From the NCBI GenBank assembly GCA_050743125.1, contig JBOGEB010000187.1, forward strand, positions 1-8,135: a stretch of 8,135 nucleotides of DNA, given 5' to 3'. The DNA is from JBOGEB01 sp050743125. GTDB lineage: Bacteria; Actinomycetota; Nitriliruptoria; Euzebyales; Egibacteraceae. The notes under the pieces were generated by a model, which saw only the letters and a list, made by a program, of their open reading frames with translations, did not search any database and was not told the DNA's origin. Of this stretch, positions 6,566 to 8,135 are shown one piece after another. Made by a program: the position numbers and the translations under genes. Numbering within the stretch: position 1 is the stretch's first letter; the number at the start of each line of letters is the position of its first letter.

Positions 6566-7042
6566 ATGACACCTGAGGATCTGCCCCGCTCCGAGTTCGA
6601 CGAGCTGATCGGGATCCGCAACGTCGAGATCGGCCCCGACCGCTGTGTCTCCCTCACCGAGTTGCGTTCCGACCTGCACCAGCCGTTCGGGGTCGTCCAC
6701 GGCGGCGTGTACGCGGCGATCGTCGAGTCGCTCGCGAGCATCGGGGCCAACGCGTGGCTCAGCGTCTCCAGCGGGCTCCGCGGCGGCCTTCGCGCGGTCG
6801 GGGTGAGCAACCACACCGACTTCCTCCGCTCCGCGCGAGCGGGAGAGTTGCGAGCAGAGGCGACGCCGATCCAGCGGGGCCGGACGTTCCAGCTGTGGGC
6901 GGTCGCGGTGACCGACGGCAACGGCCGGCTGTGCGCCCATGGCAAGGTCAGGTTGGCGAACCTGACAACAGGTGTCGGAACACTGGAGGGCGGTGTCGCG
7001 GAATCGCCGGCGAAGGCTCCCCAGGACGTCTCACCGCTGTAG
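6566..7042 (+). CDS. PaaI-family hotdog-fold thioesterase
   Basis: This 158-residue protein has the single hotdog domain of the PaaI/4-hydroxybenzoyl-CoA thioesterase group. The helix motif HGGVYAAIVES (45-55) carries the conserved His-Gly-Gly and the likely catalytic Glu54. The second half shows the usual beta strands: VGVSNHTDFLRSARAGELRA (78-97), then RGRTFQLWAVAVTDGNGRLCAHGKVRLANL (104-133). Such enzymes hydrolyse acyl- or aryl-CoA thioesters in the cytoplasm, often as tetramers; the acyl group here is unknown. About 25 residues after the domain are probably disordered. The gene stands alone: the neighbour upstream is divergent and the one downstream is convergent, with 29 bp between stop codons and no clear terminator in that gap. 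The ATG start is supported by the adjacent TAGGGT element. Confidence 0.85.
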   Translation: MTPEDLPRSEFDELIGIRNVEIGPDRCVSLTELRSDLHQPFGVVHGGVYAAIVESLASIGANAWLSVSSGLRGGLRAVGVSNHTDFLRSARAGELRAEATPIQRGRTFQLWAVAVTDGNGRLCAHGKVRLANLTTGVGTLEGGVAESPAKAPQDVSPL

Positions 7043-7071
7043 CACCCAAGGATGACCAGCGGAACCCGCGT

Positions 7072-7932
7072 TCAGTCCGACTGTGACCTGAGGAAACGCT
7101 CGATCTCGGCGGCGATGTCCTCACCGGTGGTCAGCTCGCCCTCACCCAGGTCGTAGTGCTGCTCGAGGGCGCGGACCATCTCGACAGCCTCCTCGTGCTC
7201 AGCGAGCGTCCCCTCGACCTGCTCCCAGTGGAGCTTGGCCGCAGCCTCGAGCTCCGTGGAGTCGACCTCGATTTCGAACAGGGTGCCGGCGGCACGGGCG
7301 AGCGCGAGCGCCCCAGCGGGGTTCGGCGCGCCGGCGAGGTAGTGCGGGATCTCCGCCAACAGGCCCACTGCGGGGACGCCGGCCTCGGCGAGCACCGCCT
7401 GGAGGATCCTCGCGATCCCGGTCGGACCGGTATAGGTGGGGACTGGAGGGAATTCCGCGAGCGGCCCCTCGACCGTGGTGACAAGATTGGAGGCCCGGCG
7501 GATCCGGGTCGGCCGCGTGTGCGGCGCGGGGGCCGGATACGCGCCGAGGCCGATCATCTGCTCGACGCCGGTTTGGCGGCAGACCTCGACGACCGCGTCA
7601 CAGAAGGCGCCCCAGCGCATGTCGGGCTCAGGGCCGAGCAGCAGCAGCGCGTCGTGCGGGCCATCGACGGTCGCCGTGAGCAGCTCGATCTCCGGCCACT
7701 CGACGCGGCTCAGCGTCCCGGCATCGACGACTGCCGTCGGCCGCCGCGCGCGGAAGTCGATCAGCTCGTCCCGGTCGAACGTCGCGACGACGTCGGCCTT
7801 CCAGCGGTGGCGCAAGAACGCCGCCCCCGTCCCCGCAGCGGCGCCCGCGTCAACGAACCCCTCGAGCGCGGTCAACAAGAGCGGCCGCCGTAGCTGCGGT
7901 CGCTCACCAAGCCAGTGGACCAGGGAACCCAT
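7072..7932 (-). CDS. PAC2-family protein (proteasome assembly chaperone-like)
   Basis: This 286-residue protein matches the actinobacterial PAC2 family (relatives of mycobacterial Rv2125). Recognisable blocks are the N-terminal LLLTALEGFVDAGAAAG (18-34), the central LGAYPAPAPHTRPTRI (129-144), YTGPTGIARILQ (167-178) and LLAEIPHYLAGAPNPAGALAL (191-211). A charged helical tail, about 225-282, ends in GEDIAAEIERFLR. The name comes from the eukaryotic proteasome assembly chaperone; in actinobacteria the molecular role is not settled, and some members occur in genomes with a Pup-proteasome system. No proteasome gene lies in this window. No signal peptide or membrane segment is seen. The ATG at 7932 lies 7 nt after a TAGCCT element, consistent with leaderless expression. 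Confidence 0.85.
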   Translation of the reverse strand: MGSLVHWLGERPQLRRPLLLTALEGFVDAGAAAGTGAAFLRHRWKADVVATFDRDELIDFRARRPTAVVDAGTLSRVEWPEIELLTATVDGPHDALLLLGPEPDMRWGAFCDAVVEVCRQTGVEQMIGLGAYPAPAPHTRPTRIRRASNLVTTVEGPLAEFPPVPTYTGPTGIARILQAVLAEAGVPAVGLLAEIPHYLAGAPNPAGALALARAAGTLFEIEVDSTELEAAAKLHWEQVEGTLAEHEEAVEMVRALEQHYDLGEGELTTGEDIAAEIERFLRSQSD

Positions 7933-7939
7933 ACGCGCA

Positions 7940-7945
7940 AGGCTA
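7940..7945 (-). promoter_or_regulatory. TAnnnT -10 element for a leaderless PAC2 mRNA
   Basis: On the minus strand TAGCCT (7945-7940) is followed by 7 nt and then the ATG at 7932. This repeats the arrangement before the thioesterase gene. No clear ribosome binding site lies between, which favours leaderless translation. The -35 region is not recognisable. Confidence 0.45.
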
Positions 7946-8000
7946 CCCGGGGTCCGGCCCGTACGGCGGCGATTGTGGCGCAGGAAGCGCGACCGCCCGT

Positions 8001-8006
8001 TACGAT
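8001..8006 (+). promoter_or_regulatory. Possible -10 element of selC
   Basis: TACGAT matches TATAAT at 4 of 6 positions and would place transcription start near 8013, about 14 nt before the mature tRNA 5' end. No matching -35 is present at 16-18 bp; TTGTGG at 7973-7978 is too far (22 bp). Confidence 0.35.
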
Positions 8007-8026
8007 TCGCCCCGCTCCTTGGATGA

Positions 8027-8119
8027 GGAGGCGTCTGGGTTCCTGGTGGGCCCCGCGGTCTTCAAAACCGTAGAGACCGGCCCGGCCGGTCTGGCGGGTT
8101 CGATTCCCGTCCGCCTCCG
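8027..8119 (+). tRNA. selC: Selenocysteine tRNA, anticodon TCA
   Basis: This 93-nt tRNA decodes UGA as selenocysteine. The anticodon loop CTTCAAA (8060-8066) carries TCA at 8062-8064, on the stem GCGGT/ACCGT. The features that mark tRNA-Sec are all visible. The D stem has 6 bp (GGGTTC/GGGCCC, 8037-8042 with 8048-8053). The long variable arm pairs AGACCGGC with GCCGGTCT (8074-8081 with 8085-8092) around a 3-nt loop. The T stem GCGGG/CCCGT has loop TTCGATT, and the discriminator is G8119. The acceptor stem has 7 perfect pairs (8027-8033 with 8112-8118); the eighth position, T8034 opposite C8111, is a mismatch where E. coli has a pair. CCA is not encoded (CT follows). It implies SelA, SelB, SelD and at least one selenoprotein elsewhere in the genome. 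Confidence 0.93.
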
Positions 8120-8135
8120 CTGAGCTGGCCTTTTG

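Noticed and set aside
7043..7071. Bidirectional terminator between the thioesterase and PAC2 genes
   Set aside because: Only a weak GCGG/CCGC pairing with a 3-nt loop is visible, without a T-run on either side.
1..8135. CRISPR array, insertion sequence or attachment site
   Set aside because: No regularly spaced direct repeats, transposase or integrase genes, or tRNA-derived duplicated ends are present. selC is a known integration target in other bacteria, but nothing to its right can be seen here.

Overview
The window is GC-rich DNA with dense, mostly single-frame coding and looks like Actinomycetota. Four things support this: a HemD-winged-helix regulator of the NnaR type, a four-element GlnR-like box, an actinobacterial-style PAC2 protein, and two genes whose start codons sit 6-7 nt after a TAnnnT -10 element, as in leaderless actinobacterial genes. 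I cannot name the genus.

Layout. Positions 1-172 hold no gene but carry a perfect 26-bp palindrome at 2-27. From 4022 down to 173 on the minus strand lies a two-gene operon. The first gene is a fused DmsB/DmsC-like protein (four [4Fe-4S] clusters plus about eight membrane helices). The second, 25 nt downstream, is a NarB/NasA-type molybdopterin nitrate reductase catalytic subunit. The short region 4023-4165 is a compact control region with a sigma-70-like minus-strand promoter, a 22-bp inverted repeat filling the spacer and most of the -35 element of that promoter, and a 38-bp GlnR-type box. Divergent from the operon is the regulator (4166-5287). It overlaps by 25 nt, tail to tail, an amidohydrolase (5263-6468, minus). 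A PaaI-type thioesterase (6566-7042, plus) follows, then a PAC2-family protein (7072-7932, minus), and finally a selenocysteine tRNA gene (selC, 8027-8119, plus) close to the right edge.

How the genes fit together. The left half reads as a nitrate-use module. Quinol electrons probably enter through the DmsC-like membrane part, pass along the four clusters of the DmsB-like part and reach the cytoplasmic Mo-bisMGD subunit. Transcription is probably controlled by nitrogen status (GlnR) and by the divergent NnaR-like protein. The membrane, quinol-linked route differs from textbook assimilatory nitrate reductases, which use ferredoxin, flavodoxin or NAD(P)H donors; it is an inference from domain content and gene order. 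The right half is a set of unrelated housekeeping or accessory genes. selC shows that the genome probably decodes UGA as selenocysteine, although the nitrate reductase here uses a cysteine at its Mo-ligand position.

The least conventional elements are the fused DmsBC partner of a Nas-type reductase, the layered control region, and the 26-bp palindrome at the left edge.
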